A stretch of DNA of 64,000 nucleotides from Echinarachnius parma (Eukaryota; Echinodermata; Echinoidea; Clypeasteroida; Echinarachniidae): the NCBI GenBank assembly GCA_037951105.1, contig JBAMJV010005544.1, positions 1 to 64,000 of the forward strand, in the 5' to 3' direction. The notes under the pieces are model-generated. The model saw nothing but the letters and a program-made list of their open reading frames with translations, had not been told where the DNA came from and ran no database searches. A program made the translations under genes and the position numbers. Shown one piece after another: positions 1 to 10,689 of this stretch. Numbering within the stretch: position 1 is the stretch's first letter; every line of letters starts with the position of its first letter.

Positions 1-14
1 ATCAAAAATAGTTA

Positions 15-130
15 TAACTTGCTTAGGGGTTTATACAAAATTGATTACTTACTTAGGGTAGCAAATTACCGATAATCATACTTATTTAGGGTGTATTTTT
101 TGCACCACGCAGATACTTGTTTAGGGTGCT
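15..130. repeat. Degenerate short tandem repeat (TTTAGGGT-containing)
   Basis: About four diverged units spaced roughly 34 bp apart each carry a core like ACTTRTTTAGGGT, seen near 20, 50, 85 and 117. No coding potential is seen. Confidence 0.4.
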
Positions 131-184
131 TTTGGCAAGTCCTTTGTCACGCATGATAGGCTACCCCCCTTTCTATGAGGACAG

Positions 185-950
185 ACCCCCCGGGGGCTTT
201 AAACGTCAAGTCATATAAAACTTAAAGGCCGCAATGTTTTGCCCCCATTGACATTTACGGATGAACCTGAGAACGAGATAATTACTACAATCTCGGGCAT
301 AATAGTGATGGTGATAATAACTTGAACAAAATTACCACAAATAACAAGTTTATAATGCCCTTTCTCTCCACGGCCGAAAACAAGTCTCAAGAAACTACAC
401 AGACAAATGTAAAATCATTCACACCGTAAACTTCTATCGCCAACGACTGACTTTATACATTATCAAATGAGGCTTTCTAAACGTCACTCATAATTTATAT
501 GCTTTGCCCTCATTGATATCTATTGATGAATCACATAACTAGATAACTACAAGAATCTTGTGCATAATAATAGGATCCATGGTCATACCAAGGAGGTACC
601 TCCTTGGTCATACTGATTATAATAATAATGATGTAACAAGTTTGTAACCAGAGCAGAACGCAAGCGCGTAGGAAACAACGCCAACGAAATTAAAAAAAAC
701 TTTCACACCGTATACTTTTGAAGTGTTCAATCGCCAAGGTCTTCACAAAATATTCAAACGTGTCACGCAGATTATCAGATAGCTTAGAGCGGTAGGTCTA
801 TGTTTAGAGGCGGCATGGTCTTGGCCTCATTGACATTTAGAGAAAATGTAAGAAGTAGATATATACAGGAATCTCGGGTAGAATCATATAAGAATGTCCT
901 CTCTGAATCTGGCAACGCCAAAGGCAACCAGTCTACACGGCGCGCGAGGG
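185..950. repeat. Three diverged tandem copies of a ~290-bp unit
   Basis: Three successive blocks (about 195-470, 471-785, 786-930) share the same order of motifs. These are a GCCCYCATTGACATTTA-like core, then an ATCTCGGGCATAATA-like core, then AACAAGTTTRTAA, then TTTCACACCGTA. Divergence is high, so this is an old tandem array. I see no gene in the first 970 bases. Confidence 0.5.
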
Positions 951-1124
951 CAGACGGAAGGGGGAAGTGACGTTACATGGTTATACTGACTGGACGGTTG
1001 GGGCCTGGAGGCTGGAGCAATCATTTATTTCCAGTTTATTTTACTCTCTATAAAAAAGCAAGTAACAATAGAAACATGGGAATGATACAGAATCAAAACA
1101 GATGTTTACGACTTAAGGCGTTAG

Positions 1125-1550
1125 ATTTTGCCCCCACAAAAAAGGTCCTCTCTTTTTGCTTCCACAAAGAAGCCATTTTCTTTGCCACCCCCCCCCCCCC
1201 CCCAAAAAAAAGGTTTTTGCCCCCACCAGGAAGAATGATGCATTTACCCCCGAAAGAAGAATTTGCTTTTGCCCCCCAAAAATAACACTTTGACTTTTGC
1301 CCGCACAGAGGAGCCCTTTTTGCCCCATCAAAGAAGACTTTTGCTTTTGCCCCTAAAGAAAGATGAAGAGTTTTGGCTCTTACGCTTTTTGCCCGAACGA
1401 CGAAGAATATTGCTACTGCCCCTATTTGATTTTTGAAGCTATTCGATCCCCCCCCCCCCCAGGAGAATTTAGCTTTTGCCCCACACACAATAATTCGGCT
1501 TTACCACTACAAAGGAGACCTTTGCTTATGCCTCACACAGTATAATTTGT
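1125..1550. repeat. C-rich degenerate minisatellite, left part
   Basis: Units of about 25-35 bp alternate a TTTTGCCCC core with a CACAAAGAAG-like core, about a dozen times, with several poly-C runs. The same array resumes at 4331-4430. The two parts are separated by an inserted element that has a perfect 8-bp target duplication, so they were once continuous. Short open frames here come from the repeat composition and are not genes. Confidence 0.65.
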
Positions 1551-2354
1551 GTTGGTTTCCCCCACTGGCGTACTGGTGGGGGGGCTTGGGGGGGCGCTAG
1601 CCCCCCCAAATAAAATTTCAATCATGGCTTATATCTAATTCGATACCAGTGATTGAAAAAAAAAATGTATTTTTAAGACAAGATAACTCATATTTTACTT
1701 CATGTCAATTCAAATTTCCGCCCTAAGTATGCACCAGACTTAAAACATTGCAAACTCACCCTTACCGTGCACGGACCCAATACCACCCTTCTCCCCCTCT
1801 CGGTCGCTCCACTCTCTCGGGAATAAGTCTTGTCTACGTCTAGAATTCTTTGTTCGTATTTTTGTATCATACATAATAAGGCTTTTGATGCACTGTTGAA
1901 CTGTATAATATGTCACTTTGCTATCATTATTTTGGGGGTGCATATTCGATTTTTCTTTATGAAACAAATACAAACTCTTTTCCGGTTGGTTGAATCATGA
2001 CGCACTTATAGTACTGTACTTATAGCCATGGCCCTGGGAAGCGGGGGTGCTGGGGGTGCTGCAGCACCCCCGGAAATTTTCAGGGGGTGCGCAGCACCCC
2101 CTGCAAACATTTCTGTATGTTATATATCATTATGCTTCATTTACGAAATTGTCACACAGCCGACAGCCACAAATGACGCTTTTTTGTTTCTTTTTGTTTT
2201 TACTTTGGGATAATTTGGATATATGCAAATTATGGTTAGACGATATTGGGCAGGAAGGTCAGCTTGCTACAACGTCTGTAAACTATTTAATCTTCACAAA
2301 GATCAATCACTCAGACGAACATATCACCAGACGGGAAAATGCACCTTGACATTT

Positions 2355-3765
2355 CAGTGGCGGATCTACGGGGGGGGGGGGGGGGGGGGGGGGATGGGGT
2401 TTAACCCCCCCCCCCCACCTTGGGCTGCCAAGTGAAAATGTATCAGTGAAAAAAGTGAAATAGCAAAACAATTTGCCGCTTTGTGGCTAGCAGTGAAAAA
2501 AGTGAAAAAAAATCACTTACGGGGGTCCAAAATAGCCAAAAAATCGCCGCTTTGTGGTTATCAGTGTAAAAAGTTAGCAAAAATCACTTACGGGGGTTCA
2601 AAATAGCAACAAAATTCGCCGCTTCGCGGCTAGCAGTGAAAAAAGTGAACAAAAATCACTTACGGGGGTCCAAAATAGCCACACAAAAATCGCAGCTTCG
2701 CGGCTATCAATGAAAAATGTTAAACAAAATCACTTACGGGGGTTCAAAATAGCAAAAAGGAAATCGCCGCTTCGCGGCTATCACTGAAAAAAGTTAACAA
2801 AAATCACTTAGGGGTGTTCAAAATAGCAACAAGAAAATCGCCGCTTCGCGGCTATCACTGAAAAAAGTTAACAAAAATCACTTACGGGGGTTCAAAATAG
2901 CAACAGAATTCGCCGCTTCGCGGCTAGCAGTGAAAAAAGTGAACAAAAATCACTTACGGGGGTTCAAAATAGCCCCCCAAAAAAATCGCCGCTTCGCGGC
3001 TATCACTGAAAAAAGTTAACAAAAATCACTCACAGGGGTTCAAAATAGCAACAAAATTCGCCGCTTCGCGGCTAGCAGTGAAAAAAGTGAACAAAAATCA
3101 CTTACGGGGGTTCAAAATAGCAACAAAAAATTCGCCGCTTCGCGGCTAGCAGTGAAAAAGTGAACAAAAATCACTTACGGGGGTCCAAAATAGCCACACA
3201 AAAATCGCAGCTTCGCGGCTATCAATGAAAAAAGTTAAACAAATCACTTACGGGGGTTCAAAATAGCAAAAGAAAATCGCCGCTTCGCGGCTATCACTGA
3301 AAAAAGTTAACAAAAATCACTTAGGGGCGTTCAAAATAGCAACAAGAAAATCGCCGCTTCGCGGCTATCACTGAAAAAAGTTAACAAAAATCACTTACGG
3401 GGGTTCAAAATAGCAACAGAATGCGCCGCTTCGCGGCTAGCAGTGAAAAAAGTGAACAAAAATCACTTACGGGGGTTCAAAATAGCCCCCCAAAAAAATC
3501 GCCGCTTCGCGGCTATCACTGAAAAAAGTTAACAAAAATCACTCACAGGGGTTCAAAATAGCAACAAAATTCGCCGCTTCGCGGCTAGCAGTGAAAAGTG
3601 AACAAAAATCACTTACGGGGGTTCAAAATAGCAACAAAAAATCCCGCTTCGCGGCTATCACTGAAAAAAGTTTAACAAAATCACTTACGGGGGTTCAAAA
3701 TAGCGACTCATGGACATCGTCATTGGTCAAACCCCTCCCTTAGCAAAAAGCTAGATCCGCCTCTG
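2355..3765. mobile_element. Innermost element with CAGWGGCGGATCTA inverted ends
   Basis: The left end is CAGTGGCGGATCTA. The right end, reverse-complemented, is CAGAGGCGGATCTA, which is 13 of 14 identical. Both arms continue into a G-rich stretch and a GGGGTTT motif. The end type is hAT-like, but I see no target duplication: the 8 bases outside are TGACATTT and ATAATGAC. It may be an old insertion or the original core of the middle element. Almost the whole interior is a tandem array of ~73-bp units. Confidence 0.55.
2440..3704. repeat. ~73-bp minisatellite, about 17 units, with a duplicated seven-unit block
   Basis: Each unit carries the perfect hairpin GCCGCTTCGCGGC (5-bp stem, TTC loop), then a RTGAAAAAAGTKAACAAAAA segment and ACTTACGGGGGTTCAAAATA. 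About 17 units can be counted. Diagnostic variants recur in the same order. These are CGCAGCTTCGCGG with ATCAATG at about 2690 and 3208, AGGGGYGTTC at about 2813 and 3325, AGCCCCCCAAA at about 2970 and 3482, and CTCACAGGGG at about 3029 and 3541. A block of seven units (~512 bp) was therefore duplicated as a unit. Confidence 0.85.
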
Positions 3766-4330
3766 ATAATGACAGAAAAAGACTGAAAGAAGGAGAAGAA
3801 GAAGAAGAATATAGGTATATATACGTATATATCTCAGCACCCCGGTGAAAAAAATCGTTCCCAGGCCCTGCTTATAGCACTATATATTACATGTCGTCAT
3901 GTCAGAATTACCTTTCTAAGTATGCATCAGATTGCACAGTTTCAAGTCAAAAAATGCAAAAGCTTCCTACCGTGGAGGGGGACACCCCCTCCTACACCCT
4001 CCCCCGCTCAGTCGCTTCGCTTTTTGTCTTTATGAAACAAATAAAAAATCTTTTCTAGTCGGTAGAATCATGACGCACTTACCGACATTATAGTACATGT
4101 CGTCGAGTCAAAATTTCCTTTCTAGGTATGCATCAGATTGCACAGTTTCAAGTCCAAAAATGCAAAAGCTCCCTACCGTGGGAGGGGGGACACCCCCCTC
4201 CCACACCCTCCCCCCCCCCCCCCCCCCCCGCTCAGTCGCTTCGCTCCTTCGGGCTTGGTCGCTTCACTCCCTTGCACAAATTTGTTAAGCCCCCCCAAAA
4301 GTTTTGGCTCATTACGCCACTGGTTTCCCC

Positions 4331-4430
4331 CCCCCCCAAATAAAGAGTATTGCCCCCGCAAATAAAAATCTTGCTTCTTGCCCACACAAAGAGGACTTCT
4401 TCCCCCACAAAGAAGGGCATTGAAGGGCTC
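4331..4430. repeat. C-rich minisatellite, right part
   Basis: This continues the 1125-1550 array beyond the inserted element, with the same alternation of TTGCCCCCGCAAA- and CACAAAGAAG-like cores. Confidence 0.6.
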
Positions 4431-4463
4431 TATAGACGGGTCACATGCATGTATACAGTGAGT

Positions 4464-4945
4464 TTTAAAGAGATCTAGCAACTTATGTTGACACATGCAA
4501 AAACTGACATAATTATGGCCTAGAAATTAGCGCAATACCCCTTTTCATAAGTTTGTACACAGTTGAAATGATCCTTGAGATTTCTCAAAATTAAATCATG
4601 AATATCTCAATAACAAAGAGAATATTTGGCAAGCCAAAGCCGGTTTCATTATTATAGAGGAAAACAACCAGGCGTGAAAGAACAACTGTCCACTAGAGAT
4701 GCAAATTGATTTCGGTCGATTCAGTCAAAGTTACAAGATCTAGTAACTTTGTTGACAAGTGCAAAAAGTGATGAGTGATTAATAAAATGTGTGTTGGTGT
4801 GATCTGATATCCACTAACTCATTGCACTTAGTCTGTACACGGCATGAACTTATCCCGGAGACAGTTTAACATGTAAACACTTCCATCGTAAATATTTTTT
4901 GAACGAAATGGAAAAAAACCCGAAAACCGATTCATACGTTGCCTG
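4464..4945 (+). mobile_element. Two fragments of TTAA-MITE family C
   Basis: Sequence at 4464-4510 and 4728-4945 matches family C, whose complete copies are at 10313 and 40791. The matching motifs are ATCTAGTAACTTTGTTGACA, GTGCAAAAAGTGATGAGTG, and CACTTCMATCGTAAATAT followed by GAACGAAATGGAAA. Both pieces lack one or both ends. Confidence 0.6.
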
Positions 4946-5152
4946 ACCTAGAATTAATCAATCTTGTCCCACTTCCTTTGAGGATAAACGTGGCCATATA
5001 CACTTCAGAAAACAAATGTAGCGATATCAATCATTTCAAAATATTTGCATATAGATAGCTTTTCATCGTAAAGGATGATTTCCTGCTTCACTGCCGAATG
5101 ATAACAATTTACTACACTTATAATATTAAATAGTGTAACTAGGGTTAAGCTA

Positions 5153-5400
5153 TAGAAGCGGTGGGATTTGGGGGGGGGGGGGGGGGTGGGGGGGGGGGGG
5201 GGGAAAGTTGGGGCAATATACAACATACCCGATGTGCTAGGATACTAGGGCGTATAATCAAACGCCTCCAAGTGACCGAAAAAGGCCGCTGGGCGTCATA
5301 GCGAGGCAGGGGGCTGGGAGCTCCAGTCCCGAGAGTTTTCAAATAAAACGGCGATTTGCGGACACGTGGCACTTCATATTTGGGCAAAATCATATTTTAT
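5153..5400. repeat. Poly-G block (5170-5203) and unexplained flank
   Basis: Two long G runs separated by a single T make about 33 nt of almost pure G. Downstream to 5400 I see no gene or recognisable element. Confidence 0.5.
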
Positions 5401-5499
5401 AAAATGGGTAGAAGAATCCCTGCATTCTGATTGGTCAATTAGCATGTAAAAGTTTTTTACTGATGCATGGCTCACTTTAGTTTGATTTTCATTTTTTTT

Positions 5500-5544
5500 G
5501 CGCTTATTTTATAAAAACAAATGTTGCACAGGGGTATTTCGTGG

Positions 5545-5578
<34 letters not shown>

Positions 5579-5636
5579 TCATTCAAAAACAAAAATTTTA
5601 AGTTAAAATTTATATAATTGTTTTTATTTCATCTAA

Positions 5637-5667
<31 letters not shown>

Positions 5668-6078
5668 GTTTTTATTTTTTTTATTTTAAAATTAATATAA
5701 GTAACATTTTATAATTAAAAAAAAAAAAAAAAATTAAAATGTGAAATCAAATTTTTTCCCAGCCATGGGTTAGTACTTTTGAAGCCATGGGTTAGTACTT
5801 TTGAAACCATGGGTTAGTACTTTTGAAGCCATGGGTCGGTAAATTTAGCCAATTTAGCCATTACTGGGAAAAAGTCTGATTTTCACATTTGTTCGCGCCC
5901 ATTTTATAAAACAAATGCTGCACAGGCATATTTCGTGGATCGGTAAGAATTGTATGCACTCGTTTAACTTTGGAAATGGTCTAAAACCCACTCGCTGCGC
6001 TCGTGGGTTTAAACCATACCAAAGTTAAACTCGTGCATCCAATTCGTACCGATCCACTCATGCCTGTGCATCATTTGT
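5500..6078. mobile_element. Foldback element with long imperfect arms
   Basis: From 5911 to 6078 two arms of about 80 bp pair around a CACTCGCTGCGCTCGTG centre. The arms share GCACAGGCAT, GTGGATCGGTA, GTTTAACTTTGG and ATGGTYTAAA. A second copy of the left-arm start (TTTTATAAAAACAAATGTTG and following) lies at 5503-5545, separated by poly-A tracts at 5548-5575, 5635-5659 and 5718-5733. A 22-24 bp unit built on GCCATGGGTTAGTACTTTTG repeats four times at 5761-5843. Confidence 0.65.
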
Positions 6079-6531
6079 ATATTGGACACTTACCTCATAT
6101 ATTCGGGAAACTTATTTTCATGTTTGGGTAAAATCATATATTTTTGGGGCAGCCTATATAGTGGTGAAGACCTTTCAACTTCTTTGTTGTTTTTGTTTTT
6201 TGCTTGTCATTTAAAAAAACAGGGAGGAATTTATTTGGGGCAAATACACCTCCTCAACCCCCCTGGCCAAATTGTGCCCCTTCGCCTTCATACCCACTGA
6301 AATATGGGGCTTAAATAATTCAACCCCAAGGGTATCAAGAAAGGTAAAGGGCACTTTTTTGTTAGTACAAACAATGTTTAATAAATTTTATTCAATCTTA
6401 CGTTTATGATAATGCTGACAGTGATAAGGCAGTATCACATCACACGTAACTCGACCATGATGAATGAATGACCTTTATATAATTACTTGAAACAGAACTT
6501 CCCATCCATGTTGCTCTCTTCTTTTCGACAC

Positions 6532-6697
6532 TTAAAGGGCATCAAGCGTGGGGATGCTACACAGCGGGTCGCCATTTTGAACTAGGCTAGTTTGCGCGCA
6601 CCGCATGACACTGAGTTAACGTGCATTACGCACAGTGCGCAACGCGTACGCAAGATGGCGCCGCGCATCTGATTTGACGAATCTGAACTACCTTTAA
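6532..6697 (+). mobile_element. TTAA-bounded short repeat, family Q copy 1
   Basis: TTAA occurs at both boundaries (6532-6535, 6694-6697), with ends AGGGCATC on the left and AGGTAGTTC on the right when reverse-complemented. The internal landmarks are GTCGCCATTTTGAACTAGGC and CAAGATGGCGCCGCGCAT. Related copies lie at 40037-40179 (reverse) and 51030-51190. It is GC- and CpG-rich, so it could be mistaken for a promoter. Confidence 0.6.
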
Positions 6698-6699
6698 CT

Positions 6700-7430
6700 A
6701 AATAAAACAAGAACATTTTACAATAATGCATTTTTTGGACCTCCTGGGAAGGTTGTATTAAAGATAAAACAACGTTAGTCGTATTATCATGATATTAGTA
6801 ATGGTATTAACAGGGCTATTAATAATGAACATATTTTAAACCTATATATTTATACTTTAAAGATCCCCCATAACGAATACATTGAAAAACGGATGTCAAC
6901 AATCTTCCATAGTCAGAACGAAATTTGATTCATATCTGGACTAACATTTAGAATACAAGAATACCAGGATTTTAGTTGTCATGGTTGCTGTCATTCTTCA
7001 TATTCTAATATTTGGGGTCAAATTGGCTGTCGTTTAACACAGATCCAATTTAAATCAAACAAATATTAGCCTACATAATGTGATAATATATTACAATGTA
7101 CATTTTGTAACAAATAAAACGCCACTCACACATTATGTCAGTTACACCTTTGATTAACATGATTAAGGATCCCTGCTCACGTGCCCCGCCAATAATTTGA
7201 CAAAAACCATACAAACAAACATTAGGGTAAAATCTTTAAATACATAAGTAAATAAAATACATAAAGTATCATTTGTCTGCCGCCATCAGTCAGCCTACGC
7301 TAGCCTGATGCGTTTTACTATATACAAATCAGGACAGAGATATTATACTTATAAATATGGTGATTATCACCGTTTTATACAATTCAGTGACCCAAATAAA
7401 CAAATATACATAAAAACAAGAAATATTAAA
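6700..7430. other. No gene seen
   Basis: This is AT-rich unique-looking sequence. I find no long open frame, strong splice signals or clear repeat. Confidence 0.5.
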
Positions 7431-7431
7431 A

Positions 7432-7731
7432 TTATTCACCGATCCGATATACCACACAGGTCTCTCCATTAGGAAAAGGATCACTGTGCATTTGACATTT
7501 AAAAGTAAGCAAATCTCCGGTTTGAAACCTAATAATTAGTGTGTTAGCCTTTAACAAGGCTTCGTGTCTCAAGCAAGCAATGGCTGCGCTGCATGCATGA
7601 TCAGGAACGACTGAACGCCTGATGGCGGCTATCTGGCGAGTGGTGAATTCACGTGCGATCCGATTGTGCAGGGTAGTCGCGCTGTCCAGTCGTTCCTGCA
7701 TAATGCATACTATACTATACCGTGCATTCAA
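7432..7731 (-). other. Doubtful 99-codon open frame in a GC-richer patch
   Basis: The frame encodes a compositionally normal peptide, unlike the low-complexity frames elsewhere. It includes TTLHNRIAREFTTRQIAAIR and CQMHSDPFPNGETCVVYR. I recognise no domain. Part of the patch is an inverted repeat: CAGGAACGACTG near 7601 pairs with CAGTCGTTCCTG near 7690. The frame may therefore sit in a degraded mobile element or be chance. I infer no function. Confidence 0.15.
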
Positions 7732-7796
7732 CTCAGCTCAGACGAGACATGCCTTGTCAAGAGGCTACAAGTGTGTAGGCAGGGTAAACCGTGTGT

Positions 7797-8300
7797 GGGG
7801 GGGGGGGGGGGGGGGGCACTCGGGAGGGAGGGCGCAGGGGCAAGGTTCAACAAGTGGAGGCGAGCCTTCGCTATGAATGTTTTTTTTGTATAACTTTATT
7901 ATTTGTCTTCTTCTAAAGAGTGGAGTGCGAGGGTATCGTTTAACATTACGCATGTAGTTCAGTTAAAGGGGGAGGAGGATATAATATTTGATGGGGAGGG
8001 GGTTAGGGAGGCGAGCTAGGGCTTGCCCCTCTACCCCACAGCCTCTTACAAAACCGGAACTGGAATAGTATTAGGTTGATGTCAAGATTTTATCGATTCA
8101 GTGACTCGGTGTTGACATTTCCAGTGATCGGGTTTCTTCTCGGGTTTCATAATTATACAATGGTCTGTCTGTTATTCTTCTTTTCCCTCCAAAAAATAAT
8201 GTTACATTTCCCCCAGTTCTTGCCCGACGGAGAGCGGACAGAGGTGTAGCCCGGATTAAACCAGGAAGGCAAAGAGGGGTCGGGGGGGGGGGGGGGGGCA
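7797..8300. repeat. Two poly-G tracts and flanks
   Basis: G tracts of about 18-20 nt lie at 7797-7816 and 8281-8298, inside G-rich sequence without gene signals. Confidence 0.5.
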
Positions 8301-8356
8301 AAATATTGCCAAACGGAAGGCAACATAACCTCAAGAAATAATTATGAAGAGTTGAA

Positions 8357-8919
8357 TTAAAGGGATAGTTGAGTTTTGGTAGAGAGGGCGCTAGACTACT
8401 TTTTTTTTGTGTGAGGTAATGAAAAACTGAGTGTAAAATTTGAAAGAGCATACTATTTAAATAATAAAATCATATTTGTTTGATCAAAATCGGTTCAGAG
8501 ACGGCTGAAATATCCATAAGTATAACAATTTGTAATAAAGCTGGGGCCCCAGGTTTATTAGAGAATTTTGAACCAGCCGTTAAAAATTCAAAAAAATGCT
8601 TCCTCTTTTCAAAAAGTTACAAAATAGGTATTTAAATAGTTGTTGGTTATTTCTCTATCTGATCACTATTTCAACAAAGCATCACATGCACAATATTGTA
8701 TGCAAAATGGTTGAAACCGATGAGTGTTTAGAGAGCGCCCTCTTACGTTTAAACGGCTCTTTGTGAATGATAACATGATCTTTACTACGTCATTTGTAAT
8801 TTTGTGTTCCTTTCTAGTTATAACTATTAGTTTGTAATGTAATGATGCAGGTTTTGGTTACTAAAATTCAGTTAAACCAAAACTGTACTCTCCTTACCAG
8901 AACTCAACTATTCCTTTAA
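8357..8919 (+). mobile_element. TTAA-MITE family B, complete copy 1
   Basis: TTAA bounds the element (8357-8360, 8916-8919). The terminal inverted repeats begin AAAGGGATAGTTGAGTTTTG on the left, and AAAGGAATAGTTGAGTTCTG on the right when reverse-complemented. GAGGGCGC and GAGCGCCCTC lie subterminally. At ~560 bp without a reading frame it is non-autonomous. TTAA targets are used by the piggyBac and Kolobok superfamilies; which one applies cannot be decided without a transposase. Confidence 0.8.
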
Positions 8920-9152
8920 TAAAGACGCTTGGAGGTATATATACATACAATAATTAAATTTCTAGCTAGTTAGAAATCGACGTTTTCAGGGAAATAATGC
9001 TTTCGAAAACGAAATATTGTGGGGCATTTAATGTGTGATCAATGTCCGACAGAAAAAAACACGCGCATTCTCCAAAATAAATAAACAAAAAAGGATTAGA
9101 GCCTTCTTTATCAAATCAAATATCTCCCATTCCTCCGGGGGCGGACGGACAT

Positions 9153-9168
9153 GGGGGGGGGGGGGGGG
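9153..9168. repeat. Poly-G tract beside a GTGACGTAG-like motif
   Basis: A G run of about 16 nt is followed within 40 bp by CTACGTCACTG (reverse complement CAGTGACGTAG). This resembles the degraded ends of the hAT-like elements elsewhere in the window. Confidence 0.4.
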
Positions 9169-9430
9169 TAGGGGGTTGCCTAAGCTACGTCACTGCTTTT
9201 TCACGATTCTGCCTTCGTTGTTTTCTTTCCCTTTAGGTCCTTTCCACTTGAGCGGGGGATATCCCGCAGACGTCAAGTCAATGTACCTATATCTGTGTAG
9301 AGGGCGAAGGGTTTCGCGCATTATCGATGTGGAGAAATGATTGGATTTAGTGACGCCCTCTAGACCTGCGGAAAGTGGTGATCGATGTTTGCGGGCACAC
9401 TGCGTTTTTAAAAGTTTTTTAACTCGTCTG

Positions 9431-9498
9431 TAACCCTATTCTCAACTCTAACCATAACCATAACCATAACCATAACCTTGACCCCAAATCTAACCCTA
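9431..9498. repeat. Telomere-like short tandem repeat
   Basis: Five TAACCA units at 9449-9478 are flanked on both sides by TAACCCTAT, a one-base variant of the (TTAGGG)n telomere unit. The tract is very short. Confidence 0.5.
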
Positions 9499-9499
9499 T

Positions 9500-10310
9500 T
9501 TGTACGCCTTCTTTAGTATGTGAAGAAGTCATGACAAAATAAGCATAAAAACAAAAACAACCAAGACATCTACTATTTGGTTCATATCATTATTCCAATT
9601 GATATAGGCCTACGTGCTGACAAAGGTTATAGAAAAATGTAAATGTATATGATATAACTAGTATTAGACAAAGAATTGTTTCACGTATATATTAAGCAGA
9701 GCAAAATAATGTTCAAGCCGTCAGGGGGAAACCAGTGAGGCACTACTGTTAAGGTGTACATTATCCAGGCTCTTGATTCGATGGTTCGCCTGCGTGCACG
9801 ATGCACTCGATGCGACTGCCCTCCGGTGGTCTCCCTAGGTTACGTAATCCGATCGTCCACCCTAAAGCGCGAATGATTGTGAAATCCCTTCTTTCTTACC
9901 ATTGCATCGTAATGTTCATGTTCATAAAAAAAAAAACGTACAGAATAAAAATGCAACGTGATTTTTTTTTGGTCGTTGACTTGTGAGTTTTCTTTTATTC
10001 CTCAGGAGATCTTACTATTTCCCCACTTGTCCTCAGATTCAATGAAAAAGAAAACCGACGAATGAAAAAAATAGTATATTCAAGAAGATAACAAATGTAA
10101 CGTTAATATTTTGATATATATATTATTTTATATATCTTATTATATCTTATTATCTTATTATTTTATTATCATATATATTAATTTTCTTGACTCGAGCGTT
10201 TTCTCGTCTCTTTCCTCTAGTGACTATTCTCACATCTCATTCTTGTATGTTCGAGTATGTTCCTGCACTTGATGCTATACCTGGCAAGCAAAAGGGATAC
10301 TGTACACCAC
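9500..10310. other. No gene seen; AT-rich microsatellite at 10105-10185
   Basis: No supportable gene is seen. A degenerate TATTATCT/TATATATT stretch occupies about 10105-10185. Confidence 0.5.
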
Positions 10311-10312
10311 CG

Positions 10313-10679
10313 TTAAAGGGATTTCGTTGACATGTGCACAAAGTGATGAGTGGTTGATAAAGTGTTTATTGCTGTGATCTGATATGTCCACTGAGTAATG
10401 TGTGAAGGTTTGGCCAAGTAATGAGGGAAAATGCAAAGTGATATTCGCTAACTAATTGTACTGACTTTGTACACAGTTATAACTCTCCAGTGGATCATTT
10501 AAAATCCTAACCTTTTTAATCGTAAAAACCTTTATAGCGAAAGGGAAATTCGAAAAAACAAAACTGGTTCCATGCTTGTATTGGAAATACGAATACAACA
10601 ACATGTACATGGTATGTGAGAACTGCTAGATGTCCAAGTATTTTTTGTCGATTTTGGCAATGTTTGTAGATCCCTTTAA
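10313..10679 (+). mobile_element. TTAA-MITE family C copy
   Basis: TTAA bounds the element at 10313 and 10676. It reads TTAAAGGGAT at the left and GATCCCTTTAA at the right. Family landmarks are GTGATGAGTGGTTGATAAAG, ATATGTCCACTGAGTAATGT, and AATACGAATACAACAA. It is non-coding. Confidence 0.75.
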
Positions 10680-10689
10680 GCTTCGCAAA

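Larger units (their letters stand above)
2027..3870. mobile_element. Middle hAT-like DNA element nested in the outer one
   Basis: The left end reads CATGGCCCTGGGAAGC. The right end, reverse-complemented, reads CAGGGCCTGGGAACG, and both arms reach a GGGGTGCTG motif further in. A perfect 8-bp duplication CTTATAGC flanks it at 2019-2026 and 3871-3878. The 8-bp duplication indicates a hAT-like insertion. It interrupts one of the ~205-bp internal units of the 1563-4322 element, so it is the younger of the two. No transposase is present. Just inside the left end lies a small GC-rich palindrome built on GGTGCTGCAGCACC. Confidence 0.8.
1563..4322. mobile_element. Outermost hAT-like DNA element, non-autonomous
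   Basis: The ends are CACTGGCGTA on the left and TACGCCACTG on the right, an inverted pair with one mismatch. They are flanked by a perfect 8-bp direct repeat GTTTCCCC at 1555-1562 and 4323-4330. An 8-bp duplication with CANTGGCG-type ends fits the hAT superfamily (established for that superfamily; assignment here is inference). The element lies in a C-rich minisatellite. Its interior holds diverged copies of a ~205-bp unit (about 1700-2018, 3889-4094, 4095-4300), each with GTATGCAYCAGA and ATCATGACGCACTTA motifs. It contains no transposase reading frame. Confidence 0.75.

Noticed and set aside
1093-1545. Several 60-130-codon frames across the C-rich repeats
   Set aside because: Compositional artefacts of the TTTTGCCCC minisatellite, open on both strands.
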